Assembly (NCBI RefSeq): GCF_000003605.2
Contig: NW_003130360.1
Span: 289,552-325,766, forward strand
DNA from: Saccoglossus kowalevskii
Taxonomy: Eukaryota; Hemichordata; Enteropneusta; Harrimaniidae
DNA length: 36,215 bases
Direction: 5' to 3'
Positions 23,401 to 36,069 of the stretch are shown here, in pieces. Under the pieces are notes generated by a model that searched no databases, had not been told where the DNA came from, and was given only the letters and a program-made list of their open reading frames with translations. The translations under genes and the position numbers were made by a program. Position 1 is the stretch's first letter. Each line of letters opens with the position of its first letter.

Positions 23401-24690
23401 CTTTATATGTATAGTTGTCAACTAACTGGCCATTGTAAATGAGTAAAGATGAAAGGAAAAATTAAACCTGTATTTAAATATGTTACACACTGCCATTTCT
23501 ACTGGTACACAAATATAGAGATTATTTAGTGACGTTACAGTTACTGTATTCTATATCACATCCTAAGGGAAGCACTGGAAACAAATTCATCTGTAAGTGA
23601 GATATTTCATTCATTTACATCGTGTAATAATTAATGTTCAATATCTACTATATAACAGTTATTATACCACAGTCTGAGTTATATTACTGATACATTCCTG
23701 ATACCATATACAGCTATTTTAGATATTTATTTATATTATACCATACTGGTTTATTTCCCAATGTGTTTTTGTGAATTGTTATCATCCAAGTTTCTGAAAT
23801 GAGCGTATTTGTGAATAATAAGAACTTGACTTGATTGTATAAAATACTAACGCAATAGTACAATGGAAATATAATAGTTTTTGTACAACACATATGCAAT
23901 GTGATATGCTTCCTACATTAGTCATTGTGGTTTGCATAGATGTCCGCCATTTTAAAAATCTACCTTACAAAAAATTAACATTCATTAAATCAAATAGAAT
24001 ACCGCACTAAAATTGAATTTTTTAACAACAGTATAATATTGACAGACAAACTGAAGGATTTGCATTCTAAATCAAACTCCTTACAGCGTGTTATTTTCAT
24101 TTTTTGTCTTGGGTTACAACAGGTACATGCATGCGTTGCGGAGATTGATCATGTCAACAGATCTTGTTGATAGTGATTACACACAATCAGTGATGACACT
24201 GAGCAGTGATTAATCAAAACTAATTATTATTTAACAAAGCATAATGTGGGTAAAAATGTTTTACCATTAACACTCCAATACACAGTATTTTAATATTTCT
24301 AATCACAATCAGCAGTGTATGCTAGTATAGCATTTTATAAAAGACTAAACAAATACTTTAATCATTATTAAAAACTATTTCAATTTTAAAATCTTACTTA
24401 ACAAAATTGGAAAATAATGTAAGAAACAACAGCGTTTCAGGTTTACAACTATGGACGATATCCAGATTTCTCTGTCTAGTGTTGATATTGTGATTGATAT
24501 AGTTTAATTTGTACATAAGCATATATTCTGGTGTTTTCCATGGATAAGGTCATACAGTTAGATTCTGTGTAGTAATACTTTTCAAATTTGAATAATATGT
24601 ATACAAAAAGTAAGAGAGTGCGCCTAGGGACAAAGCGCCACAACCCTAGCAAAATACAGCGTTTTCTCCTCAGTAACTTGTTAATTTTGG
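23401..24690. repeat. Array unit 3 (short)
   Basis: 1290 bp, short type, with TAACTGG/AAATGAG at the left as expected after a short unit. It has the rare GTTATCATCC variant, shared with units 5 and 10. Its positional partner is unit 8. Confidence 0.9.
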
Positions 24691-26097
24691 CTTTATATGT
24701 ATAGTTGTCAACTAACTGGCCATTGTAAATGAGTAAAGATGAAAGGAAAAATTAAACCTGTATTTAAATATGTTACACACTGCCATTCCTACTGGTACAC
24801 AAATATAGAGATTATTTAGTGACGTTACAGTTAATGTATTCTATATCACATCCTAAGGGAAGCACTGGAAACAAATTCATCTGTAAGTGAGATATTTCAT
24901 TCATTTACATCGTGTAATAATTAATGTTCAATATCTACTATATAACAGTTATTATACCACAGTCTGAGTTATATTACTGATACATTCCTGATGCCATATA
25001 CAGCTATTTTAGATATTTATTTATATTATACCATACTGGTTTATTTCCCAATGTGTTGTTGTGAATTGTTACCATCCAAGTTTCTGAAATGAGCGTATTT
25101 GTGAATAATAAGAACTTGACTTGATTGTATAAAATACTAACGCAATAGTACAATGGAAATATAATAGTTTTTGTACAACACATTTGCAATGTGATATGCT
25201 TCATACATTAGTCATTGTGGTTTGCATAGATGTCCCCCATTTTAAAAATCTACCTTACTTAAAATTAACATTCATTAAATCAAATAGAATACCGCACTAA
25301 AATTGAATTTTTTAACAACAGTATAATATTGACAGACAAACTGAAGGATTTGCATTCTAAATCAAACTCCTTACAGCGTGCCATTTTCATTTTTTGTCTT
25401 GGGTTACAACAGGTACATGCATGCGTTGCGGATATTGATCATGTCAACAGATCTTGTTGATAGTGATTACACACAATCAGTGATGACACTGAGCAGTGAT
25501 TAATCAAAACTAATTATTATTTAACAAAGCATAATGTGGGTAAAAATGTTTTACCATTAACACTCCAATACACAGTATTTTAATATTTCTAATCACAATC
25601 AGCAGTGTATGCTAGTATAGCATTTTATAAAAGACTAAACAAATACTTTAATCATTATTAAAAACTATTTCATTTTTAAAATCTTACTTAACAAAATTGG
25701 AAAATAATGAAAGAAACAACGGCGTTTCAGGTTTACAACTATGGACGATATCCAGATTTCTCTGTCTAGTGTTGATATTGTGATTGATATAGTTTAATTT
25801 GTACATAAGCATAGATTCTGATGTTTTCCATGGATAAGGTCATACAGTTAGAGAGGAGGAATTGTTGGAGCTTAACGATGTCAAGGATTTTGAGTTGTTT
25901 AAAAATCGGTGCAGATGACGCGGCGAAATCGGAGAATGTTAGAATTCTGGCGATCGTTTTCTGTGTACATTCTGTGTAGTAATACTTTTCAAATTTGAAT
26001 AATATGTATACAAAAAGTAAAAGAGTGCGCCTAGGGACAAAGCGCCACAATCCTAGCAAAATACAGCGTTTTCTCCTCAGTAACTTGTTAATGTTGG
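24691..26097. repeat. Array unit 4 (long)
   Basis: 1407 bp. It shares with unit 9 a private set of variants: CATTCCTACTGG, CAGTTAATG, GATGCCATAT, TTCATACATT, GTCCCCCAT, ACTTAAAATT, GTGCCATTTT and AATAATGAAAG. It is therefore the clear duplicate of unit 9 (offset 6796). Confidence 0.92.
25766..26059 (-). mobile_element. LINE polymerase remnant, unit 4 copy
   Basis: Same 97-codon minus-strand frame as in unit 1, identical in translation. Confidence 0.5.
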
Positions 26098-27504
26098 CTT
26101 TATATGTATAGTTGTCAACTAACAGGCCATTGTAAAGGAGTAAAGATGAAAGGAAAAATTAAACCTGTATTTAAATATGTTACACACTGCCATTTCTACT
26201 GGTACACAAATATAGAGATTATTTAGTGACGTTACAGTTACTGTATTCTATATCACATCCTAAGGGAAGCACTGGAAACAAATTCATCTGTAAGTGAGAT
26301 ATTTCATTCATTTACATCGTGTAATAATTAATGTTCAATATCTACTATATAACAGTTATTATACCACAGTCTGAGTTATATTACTGATACATTCCTGATA
26401 CCATATACAGCTATTTTAGATATTTATTTATATTATACCATACTGGTTTATTTCCCAATGTGTTTTTGTGAATTGTTATCATCCAAGTTTCTGAAATGAG
26501 CGTATTTGTGAATAATAAGAACTTGACTTGATTGTATAAAATACTAACGCAATAGTACAATGGAAATATAATAGTTTTTGTACAACACATATGCAATGTG
26601 ATATGCTTCCTACATTAGTCATTGTGGTTTGCATAGATGTCCGCCATTTTAAAAATCTACCTTACAAAAAATTAACATTCATTAAATCAAATAGAATACC
26701 GCACTAAAATTGAATTTTTTAACAACAGTATAATATTGACAGACAAACTGAAGGATTTGCATTCTAAATCAAACTCCTTACAGCGTGTTATTTTCATTTT
26801 TTGTCTTGGGTTACAACAGGTACATGCATGCGTTGCGGAGATTGATCATGTCAACAGATCTTGTTGATAGTGATTACACACAATCAGTGATGACACTGAG
26901 CAGTGATTAATCAAAACTAATTATTATTTAACAAAGCATAATGTGGGTAAAAATGTTTTACCATTAACACTCCAATACACAGTATTTTAATATTTCTAAT
27001 CACAATCAGCAGTGTATGCTAGTATAGCATTTTATAAAAGACTAAACAAATACTTTAATCATTATTAAAAACTATTTCATTTTTAAAATCTTACTTAACA
27101 AAATTGGAAAATAATGTAAGAAACAACAGCGTTTCAGGTTTACAACTATGGACGATATCCAGATTTCTCTGTCTAGTGTTGATATTGTGATTGATATAGT
27201 TTAATTTGTACATAAGCATAGATTCTGATGTTTTCCATGGATAAGGTCATACAGTTAGAGAGGAGGAATTGTTGGAGCTTAACGATGTCAATGATTTTGA
27301 GTTGTTTAAAAATCGGTGGAGATGACGCGGCGAAATCGGAGAATGTTAGAATTCTGGCGATCGTTTTCTGTGTACATTCTGTGTAGTAATACTTTTCAAA
27401 TTTGAATAATATGTATACAAAAAGTAAGAGAGTGCGCCTAGGGACAAAGCGCCACAATCCTAGCAAAATACAGCGTTTTCTCCTCAGTAACTTGTTAATT
27501 TTGG
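26098..27504. repeat. Array unit 5 (long)
   Basis: 1407 bp, with GTTATCATCC and CTTACAAAAAATT as in unit 10, its partner in the second block (offset 6794). Confidence 0.9.
27173..27466 (-). mobile_element. LINE polymerase remnant, unit 5 copy
   Basis: Same frame with two private replacements (SSPPIF for SSAPIF; KIID for KILD). Confidence 0.5.
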
Positions 27505-28911
27505 CTTTATATGTATAGTTGTCAACTAACAGGCCATTGTAAAGGAGTAAAGATGAAAGGAAAAATTAAACCTGTATTTAAATATGTTACACACTGCCAT
27601 TTCTACTGGTACACAAATATAGAGATTATTAAGTGACGTTACAGTTACTGTATTCTATATCACATCCTAAGGGAAGCACTGGAAACAAATTCATCTGTAA
27701 GTGAGATATTTCATTCATTTACATCGTGTAATAATTAATGTTCAATATCTACTATATAACAGTTATTATACCACAGTCTGAGTTATATTACTGATACATT
27801 CCTGATACCATATACAGCTATTTTAGATATTTATTTATATTATACCATACTGGTTTATTTCCCAATGTGTTTTTGTGAATTGTTACCATCCAAGTTTCTG
27901 AAATGAGCGTATTTGTGAATAATAAGAACTTGACTTGATTGTATAAAATACTAACGCAATAGTACAATGGAAATATAATAGTTTTTGTACAACACATTTG
28001 CAATGTGATATGCTTCCTACATTAGTCATTGTGGTTTGCATAGATGTCTCCCATTTTAAAAATCTACCTTACTTAAAATTAACATTCATTAAATCAAATA
28101 GAATACCGCACTAAAATTGAATTTTTTAACAACAGTATAATATTGACAGACAAACTGAAGGATTTGCATTCTAAATCAAACTCCTTACAGCGTGCTATTT
28201 TCATTTTTTGTCTTGGGTTACAACAGGTACATGCATGCGTTGCGGATATTGATCATGTCAACAGATCTTGTTGATAGTGATTACACACAATCAGTGATGA
28301 CACTGAGCAGTGATTAATCAAAACTAATTATTATTTAACAAAGCATAATGTGGGTAAAAATGTTTTACCATTAACACTCCAATACACAGTATTTTAATAT
28401 TTCTAATCACAATCAGCAGTGTATGCTAGTATAGCATTTTATAAAAGACTAAACAAATACTTTAATCATTATTAAAAACTATTTCATTTTTAAAATCTTA
28501 CTTAACAAAATTGGAAAATAATGTAAGAAACAACGGCGTTTCAGGTTTACAACTATGGACGATATCCAGATTTCTCTGTCTAGTGTTGATATTGTGATTG
28601 ATATAGTTTAATTTGTACATAAGCATAGATTCTGATGTTTTCCATGGATAAGGTCATACAGTTAGAGAGGAGGAATTGTTGGAGCTTAACGATGTCAAGG
28701 ATTTTGAGTTGTTTAAAAATCGGTGCAGATGACGCGGCGAAATCGGAGAATGTTAGAATTCTGGCGATCGTTTTCTGTGTACATTCTGTGTAGTAATACT
28801 TTTCAAATTTGAATAATATGTATACAAAAAGTAAAAGAGTGCGCCTAGGGACAAAGCGCCACAATCCTAGCAAAATACAGCGTTTTCTCCTCAGTAACTT
28901 GTTAATTTTGG
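27505..28911. repeat. Array unit 6 (long), first unit of the second block
   Basis: 1407 bp. It has GTCTCCCAT, ACTTAAAATT and GTGCTATTTT, and shares the last of these with the right part of unit 1, its positional partner. Confidence 0.9.
28580..28873 (-). mobile_element. LINE polymerase remnant, unit 6 copy
   Basis: Same 97-codon minus-strand frame as in unit 1, identical in translation. Confidence 0.5.
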
Positions 28912-30201
28912 CTTTATATGTATAGTTGTCAACTAACAGGCCATTGTAAAGGAGTAAAGATGAAAGGAAAAATTAAACCTGTATTTAAATATGTTACACA
29001 CTGCCATTTCTACTGGTACACAAATATAGAGATTATTTAGTGACGTTACAGTTACTGTATTCTATATCACATCCTAAGGGAAGCATTGGAAACAAATTCA
29101 TCTGTAAGTGAGATATTTCATTCATTTACATCGTGTAATAATTAATGTTCAATATCTACTATATAACAGTTATTATACCACAGTCTGAGTTATATTACTG
29201 ATACATTCCTGATACCATATACAGCTATTTTAGATATTTATTTATATTATACCATACTGGTTTATTTCCCAATGTGTTTTTGTGAATTGTTACCATCCAA
29301 GTTTCTGAAATGAGCGTATTTGTGAATAATAAGAACTTGACTTGATTGTATAAAATACTAACGCAATAGTACAATGGAAATATAATAGTTTTTGTACAAC
29401 ACATATGCAATGTGATATGCTTCCTACATTAGTCATTGTGGTTTGCATAGATGTCCGCCATTTTAAAAATCTACCTTACAAAAAATTAACATTCATTAAA
29501 TCAAATAGAATACCGCACTAAAATTGAATTTTTTAACAACAGTATAATATTGACAGACAAACTGAAGGATTTGCATTCTAAATCAAACTCCTTACAGCGT
29601 GTTATTTTCATTGTTTGTCTTGGGTTACAACAGGTACATGCATGCGTTGCGGAGATTGATCATGTCAACAGATCTTGTTGATAGTGATTACACACAATCA
29701 GTGATGACACTGAGCAGTGATTAATCAAAACTAATTATTATTTAACAAAGCATAATGTGGGTAAAAATGTTTTACCATTAACACTCCAATACACAGTATT
29801 TTAATATTTCTAATCACAATCAGCAGTGTATGCTAGTATAGCATTTTATAAAAGACTAAACAAATACTTTAATCATTATTAAAAACTATTTCATTTTTAA
29901 AGTCTTACTTAACAAAATTGGAAAATAATGTAAGAAACAACAGCGTTTCAGGTTTACAACCATGAACGATATCCAGATTTCTCTGTCTAGTGTTGATATT
30001 GTGATTGATATAGTTTAATTTGTACATAAGCATATATTCTGGTGTTTTCCATGGATAAGGTCATACAGTTAGATTCTGTGTAGTAATACTTTTCAAATTT
30101 GAATAATATGTATACAAGAAGTAAGAGAGTGCGCCTAGGGACAAAGCGCCACAACCCTAGCAAAATACAGCGTTTTCTCCTCAGTAACTTGTTAATTTTG
30201 G
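28912..30201. repeat. Array unit 7 (short)
   Basis: 1290 bp, short type, colinear with unit 2. Private changes include CATTGTTTGTC and CCATGAACG. Confidence 0.9.
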
Positions 30202-31486
30202 CTTTATATGTATAGTTGTCAACTAACTGGCCATTGTAAATGAGTAAAGATGAAAGGAAAAATTAAACCTGTATTTAAATATGTTACACACTGCCATTTC
30301 TACTGGAACACAAATATAGAGATTATTTAGAGACGTTAGAGTTACTGTATTCTATATCACATCCTAAGGGAAGCACCGGAAACTGTAAGTGAGTGAGATA
30401 TTTCATTCATTTACATCGTGTAATAATTACTGTTCAATATCTACTATATAACAGTTATTATACCACAGTCTGAGTTATATTACTGATACATTCCTGATAC
30501 CATATACAGCTATTTTAGATATTTATTTATATTATACCATACTGGTTTATTTCCCAATGTGTTGTTGTGAATTGTTACCATCCAAGTTTCTGAAATGAGC
30601 GTATTTGTGAATAATAAGAACTTGACTTGATTGTATAAAATACTAACGCAATAGTACAATGGAAATATAATAGTTTTTGTACAACACATATGCAATGTGA
30701 TATGCTTCCTACATTAGTCATTGTGGTTTGCATAGATGTCCGCCATTTTAAAAATCTACCTTACAAAAAATTAACATTCATTAAATCAAATAGAATACCG
30801 CACTAAAATTGAATTTTTTAACAACAGTATAATATTGACAGACAAACTGAAGGATTTGCATTCTAAATCAAACTCCTTACAGCGTGTTATTTTCATTTTT
30901 TGTCTTGGGTTACAACAGGTACATGCATGCGTTGCGGAGATTGATCATGTCAACAGATCTTGTTGATAGTGATTACACACAATCAGTGATGACACTGAGC
31001 AGTGATTAATCAAAACTAATTATTATTTAACAAAGCATAATGTGGGTAAAAATGTTTTACCATTAACACTCCAATACACAGTATTTTAATATTTCTAATC
31101 ACAATCAGCAGTGTATGCTAGTATAGCATTTTATAAAAGACTAAACAAATACTTTAATCATTATTAAAAACTATTTCATTTTTAAAATCTTACTTAACAA
31201 AATTGGAAAATAATGTAAGAAACAACAGCGTTTCAGGTTTACAACTATGGACGATATCCAGATTTCTCTGTCTAGTGTTGATATTGTGATTGATATAGTT
31301 TAATTTGTACATAAGCATATATTCTGGTGTTTTCCATGGATAAGGTCATACAGTTAGATTCTGTGTAGTAATACTTTTCAAATTTGAATAATATGTATAC
31401 AAAAAGTAAGAGAGTGCGCCTAGGGACAAAGCGCCACAACCCTAGCAAAATACAGCGTTTTCTCCTCAGTAACTTGTTAATTTTGG
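30202..31486. repeat. Array unit 8 (short, mosaic)
   Basis: 1285 bp. The left third carries the unit 1 variant set, including the 5-bp shorter ACCGGAAACTGTAAGTGAGTGAG. The rest matches ordinary short units. This suggests gene conversion or a crossover between units. Confidence 0.9.
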
Positions 31487-32891
31487 CTTTATATGTATAG
31501 TTGTCAACTAACTGGCCATTGTAAATGAGTAAAGATGAAAGGAAAAATTAAACCTGTATTTAAATATGTTACACACTGCCATTCCTACTGGTACACAAAT
31601 ATAGAGATTATTTAGTGACGTTACAGTTAATGTATTCTATATCACATCCTAAGGGAAGCACTGGAAACAAATTCATCTGTAAGTGAGATATTTCATTCAT
31701 TTACATCGTGTAATAATTAATGTTCAATATCTACTATATAACAGTTATTATACCACAGTCTGAGTTATATTACTAATACATTCCTGATGCCATATACAGC
31801 TATTTTAGATATTTATTTATATTATACCATACTGGTTTATTTCCCAATGTGTTGTTGTGAATTGTTACCATCCAAGTTTCTGAAATGAGCGTATTTGTGA
31901 ATAATAAGAACTTGACTTGATTGTATAAAATACTAACGCAATAGTACAATGGAAATATAATAGTTTTTGTACAACACATTTGCAATGTGATATGCTTCAT
32001 ACATTAGTCATTGTGGTTTGCATAGATGTCCCCCATTTTAAAAATCTACCTTACTTAAAATTAACATTCATTAATCAAATAGAATACCGCACTAAAATTG
32101 AATTTTTTAACAACAGTATAATATTGACAGACAAACTGAAGGATTGCATTCTAAATCAAACTCCTTACAGCGTGCCATTTTCATTTTTTGTCTTGGGTTA
32201 CAACAGGTACATGCATGCGTTGCGGATATTGATCATGTCAACAGATCTTGTTGATAGTGATTACACACAATCAGTGATGACACTGAGCAGTGATTAATCA
32301 AAACTAATTATTATTTAACAAAGCATAATGTGGGTAAAAATGTTTTACCATTAATACTCCAATACACAGTATTTTAATATTTCTAATCACAATCAGCAGT
32401 GTATGCTAGTATAGCATTTTATAAAAGACTAAACAAATACTTTAATCATTATTAAAAACTATTTCATTTTTAAAATCTTACTTAACAAAATTGGAAAATA
32501 ATGAAAGAAACAACGGCGTTTCAGGTTTGCAACTATGGACGATATCCAGATTTCTCTGTCTAGTGTTGATATTGTGATTGATATAGTTTAATTTGTACAT
32601 AAGCATAGATTCTGATGTTTTCCATGGATAAGGTCATACAGTTAGAGAGGAGGAATTGTTGGAGCTTAACGATGTCAAGGATTTTGAGTTGTTTAAAAAT
32701 CGGTGCAGATGACGCGGCGAAATCGGAGAATGTTAGAATTCTGGCGATCGTTTTCTGTGTACATTCTGTGTAGTAATACTTTTCAAATTTGAATAATATG
32801 TATACAAAAAGTAAAAGAGTGCGCCTAGGGACAAAGCGCCACAATCCTAGCAAAATACAGCGTTTTCTCCTCAGTAACTTGTTAATTTTGG
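31487..32891. repeat. Array unit 9 (long)
   Basis: 1405 bp, the duplicate of unit 4 with two private single-base deletions (ATTAATCAAA and GGATTGCATT). These deletions create a spurious 105-codon plus-strand frame at 31980-32297. Confidence 0.92.
32560..32853 (-). mobile_element. LINE polymerase remnant, unit 9 copy
   Basis: Same 97-codon minus-strand frame as in unit 1, identical in translation. Confidence 0.5.
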
Positions 32892-34118
32892 CTTTATATG
32901 TATAGTTGTCAACTAACAGGCCATTGTAAAGTAGTAAAGATGAAAGGAAAAATTAAACCTGTATTTAAATATGTTACACACTGCCATTTCTACTGGTACA
33001 CAAATATAGAGATTATTTAGTGACGTTACAGTTACTGTATTCTATATCACATCCTAAGGGAAGCACTGGAAACAAATTCATCTGTAAGTGAGATATTTCA
33101 TTCATTTACATCGTGTAATAATTAATGTTCAATATCTACTATATAACAGTTATTATACCACAGTCTGAGTTATATTACTGATACATTCCTGATACCATAT
33201 ACAGCTATTTTAGATATTTATTTATATTATACCATACTGGTTTATTTCCCAATGTGTTTTTGTGAATTGTTATCATCCAAGTTTCTGAAATGAGCGTATT
33301 TGTGAATAATAAGAACTTGACTTGATTGTATAAAATACTAACGCAATAGTACAATGGAAATATAATAGTTTTTGTACAACACATATGCAATGTGATATGC
33401 TTCCTACATTAGTCATTGTGGTTTGCATAGATGTCCGCCATTTTAAAAATCTACCTTACAAAAAAATTAACATTCATTAAATCAAATAGAATACCGCACT
33501 AAAATTGAATTTTTTAACAACAGTATAATATTGACAGACAAACTGAAGGACTTGTATTCTAAATCAAACTCCTTACAGCGTGTTATTTTCATTTTTTTGT
33601 CTTGGGTTACAAAAGGTACATGCATGGGTTGCGGAGATTGATCATGTCAACAGATCTTGTTGATAGTGATTACACACAATCAGTGATGTCACTGAGCAGT
33701 GATTAATCGAAACTAATTATTATTTAACAAAGCATAATGTGGGTAACAATGTTTTACCAATAACACTGCAATACACAATATTTTAATAATTCTAATCACA
33801 ATCAGCAGTGTGTGCTAGTATAATACAGTGTATATAAAAGACTAAAAAAATAAATTAATGTAAGAAACAACGGCGTTTCAGGTTTACAACAATGGACGAT
33901 ATCCTGATTTCTCTATCAAGTGTTGATATTGTTATTGTGATTGATATAGTTTAAATTGTACATAAGCATAGAGTCTGGTGTTTTTCCATGGGAAGGTCAT
34001 ACAGTCAGTCAAATTTTGAGTTGTTTAAAAATCGGTGCAGATGGCGCGGTGAAGTCGGAATGTTAGATTTCTGGCGATCCTATTCTGTGTAGATTCTGTG
34101 TAGTACTTTTTAAATGTG
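32892..34118. repeat. Array unit 10 (long type, decayed and truncated)
   Basis: The first ~650 bp are near identical to unit 5. From about 33550 substitutions and deletions build up, including loss of about 70 bp after AAAAGACTAAA, a small TGTTATTG insertion, and a broken LINE remnant at 34011-34110. Homology ends at TAAATGTG near 34118. Confidence 0.88.
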
Positions 34119-34373
34119 TAAGCTTAGCCAATAGATGCACCTGACTCATCAAACTTTTGACCAACCAACCACTCATTAAGATTATTGTTGAGTGAGGGCG
34201 CTATTTACTAATGAGAGGAAACTTTTAAAAGAGTTAAACAGAAATATTCTAGTAGCGATCATTATAGCAATAACAATCAGCTGGTAGAACCAGGTAAACT
34301 CTAATTTCAAAGTCTAAAGTACTAAATATGTTTACTTAACATTGGCATTGTAATTTTATTCATGCAGATTATT

Positions 34374-34560
34374 ATGTCTGAACGTATATCTTGTCTAATA
34401 AATTATGGTGCAGAATATTATGACAGATTGGACGTACTATTTGGATCCAACAAAGCAGCAATAACCACAACTGGCAATCAAAACATCAAGAAAGCTCTGG
34501 CAAAATTAAAACAAAACCCATTGCATGAACTACGTGTTTTAGCAATTGGTAGCGCGACAG
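34374..34560 (+). CDS. Probable first coding exon of a SAM-dependent methyltransferase (histamine N-methyltransferase-like), partial
   Basis: The exon opens at MSERISCLINYG and ends RVLAIGSATG at a consensus donor (ACAG|GTAAGT, 34560/34561, phase 1). The hydrophobic strand plus Gly-rich loop is motif I of Rossmann-fold methyltransferases, which binds S-adenosylmethionine. The distance of about 60 residues from the N-terminus to motif I and the YGxEYYxxLxxLF start resemble histamine N-methyltransferase-like proteins, whose motif I reads ILSIGGGAG in human. TTTATTCATGCAG just upstream looks like an acceptor, so a 5' UTR intron is likely. An in-frame ATG at 34362 would fall in that intron. I found no second exon in the remaining 1.6 kb. 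The family is a judgement from one short exon, and another class I methyltransferase is possible. Confidence 0.5.
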
Positions 34561-34577
34561 GTAAGTACTGCACTTGA

Positions 34578-35775
34578 TTAGAGCTCTTATAATTGCAGCA
34601 ACAATCATGAAAATTATAATTATTTGTATGTATAATAGTCTTGCCCTGGTATGTTTACAAGAAACTATTTAAAATACAGAACAATACAAGTAACTTGTTG
34701 AATAAAGGAATAAATTTCACTTTTGAGTTTTATTATTAAAAACACTAATGTCTCCAAAACAAATATATTTGTGTGACAGTAACCTAATATTAATGAACCA
34801 TTAAACATACGCACTAATATAACACTATGTAAGGTTTAGTTTACTGTGTTTATTGTAATATAGTATAAGGTTGTTTATACAATATTATTGCCTGTATACC
34901 TGAGCATTTTTACAGATTGAAGTCATGCCGTATCACATAATGATCATGAAAATTGTTACAAAAATATTAGGCCAAATGGTTTGATTGAATGAAAACAGGA
35001 TTTATATCTGTTTGGTTTTTAATTTTAAACTTTACATTTAAACTTTAAATGTCAGCACGATTTGTTCTATTTTTATGTTAAAGCTAATAACGCGTGGTAT
35101 GCCAATGTAAGTGAATGTAGAACATACTTGTTCTTTGAATAATCATCTTTGTAAACTACTTGCATATAATTTATATGAATATAGAAAGCATCATTTTAAT
35201 AAATACATTATCATAATGGTGGTTTGTCCATTCTCCCGCATATACACATGTACATTTAGCATAGATTGAAATTATGACACTACTCAAACTCAACTACTCA
35301 AGTCTGATTGCTTTGATAGTTAATATATATGTAAATTGGGTAGACCTCTCTCAGATTTGTTCAATTAGGGATGGTATCTTCAATTCTCTAATTTTGATAA
35401 ATATTTTTGTATTTCATTTTGTGATGATATCTTTAATTCTTCTGAATATTTTGGTATAAATTTATAATTTCGACTTCGTCTACAAAACAGTTAACCCAAT
35501 CGCTTTACTTGTGTATATGTAGATGCCAGTGTGGCCTCATTTTTTAACGGATTGCATGTGAAATGTGCATTGTTATCTCAGTCTGCTTGTTTTATTATAG
35601 AAGATAACTTTAAATAAATTGATCTATATAATAGAGCAGCACTTAAATATACAACGTCAACAACATTCTGCATTTATTTAATTCATTATTACAGCATCTG
35701 ACCATTAGCTCCACTCCTCTCTATCGCCATGTCATATAGTCCATCAGCTGGGTGGAGGGTAGTATTCATTTTAGG
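34578..35775. other. Presumed first intron of the methyltransferase-like gene, nothing else seen
   Basis: Very AT-rich sequence with no convincing exon. Short open frames such as 35274-35459 are low-complexity hydrophobic readings of AT-rich DNA. Confidence 0.45.
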
Positions 35776-35943
35776 GGACCAGCTGAAACCATTTCTAAAA
35801 TTATCCTTGGACACTTTCTAGCATAAAAAAGTAAGATAGCCATTGTCAAATAGTAGCTTTCCATAAAATTTAAGCTATTTTTTACTTAGCAGGTGAGAGA
35901 GCTGCGTCCAGGATAATTCTTGTCAAAGGTTGGCAAGAGGTCC
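35776..35943. repeat. Imperfect foldback element, ~168 bp
   Basis: AAAATTATCCTTGGAC (35797-35812) pairs with GTCCAGGATAATT (35906-35918), with one bulge. The outer ends GGACC (35776) and GGTCC (35939-35943) also pair, and the inner arms are similar (AAAAAAGTAAGATAGC against GCTATTTTTTACTTAGC). This is consistent with an old MITE. No target-site duplication is clear. Confidence 0.5.
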
Positions 35944-36069
35944 TAATGATCTAGTAGTCATTACTGCATATGGAAGAAATATCTTGAGCTAAAAATGTTT
36001 TTTATTTGACCGCCAATAAAATTAGCTTAATTTTAAGGTTAATTTGCATATTAAAATTTGCAGGGCATT

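Larger units (their letters stand above)
20849..34118. repeat. Tandem array of ten ~1.3-1.4 kb units with higher-order L-S-S-L-L periodicity
   Basis: Taking CTTTATATGTATAGTTGTC as the phase point, units start at 20849, 22111, 23401, 24691, 26098, 27505, 28912, 30202, 31487 and 32892. Long units are 1407 bp and short ones 1290 bp, and the difference is a single 117-bp block. Units 6-10 repeat units 1-5 in order of type with an offset of 6794-6801 bp (6656 for the first pair because of the N gap). Units are nearly identical to each other. The left edge is abrupt. The right edge decays within unit 10. No open frame in the unit starts with ATG and looks real, so this is satellite-like DNA carrying a retroelement remnant. 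Confidence 0.93.

Noticed and set aside
31980-32297. 105-codon plus-strand frame in array unit 9
   Set aside because: It exists only because of two private single-base deletions in this unit. No other unit keeps it open.
35511-35616. Possible second exon of the methyltransferase after TATATGTAG
   Set aside because: The translation (DASVASFF...) does not continue methyltransferase motif I and ends in a stop without a donor.
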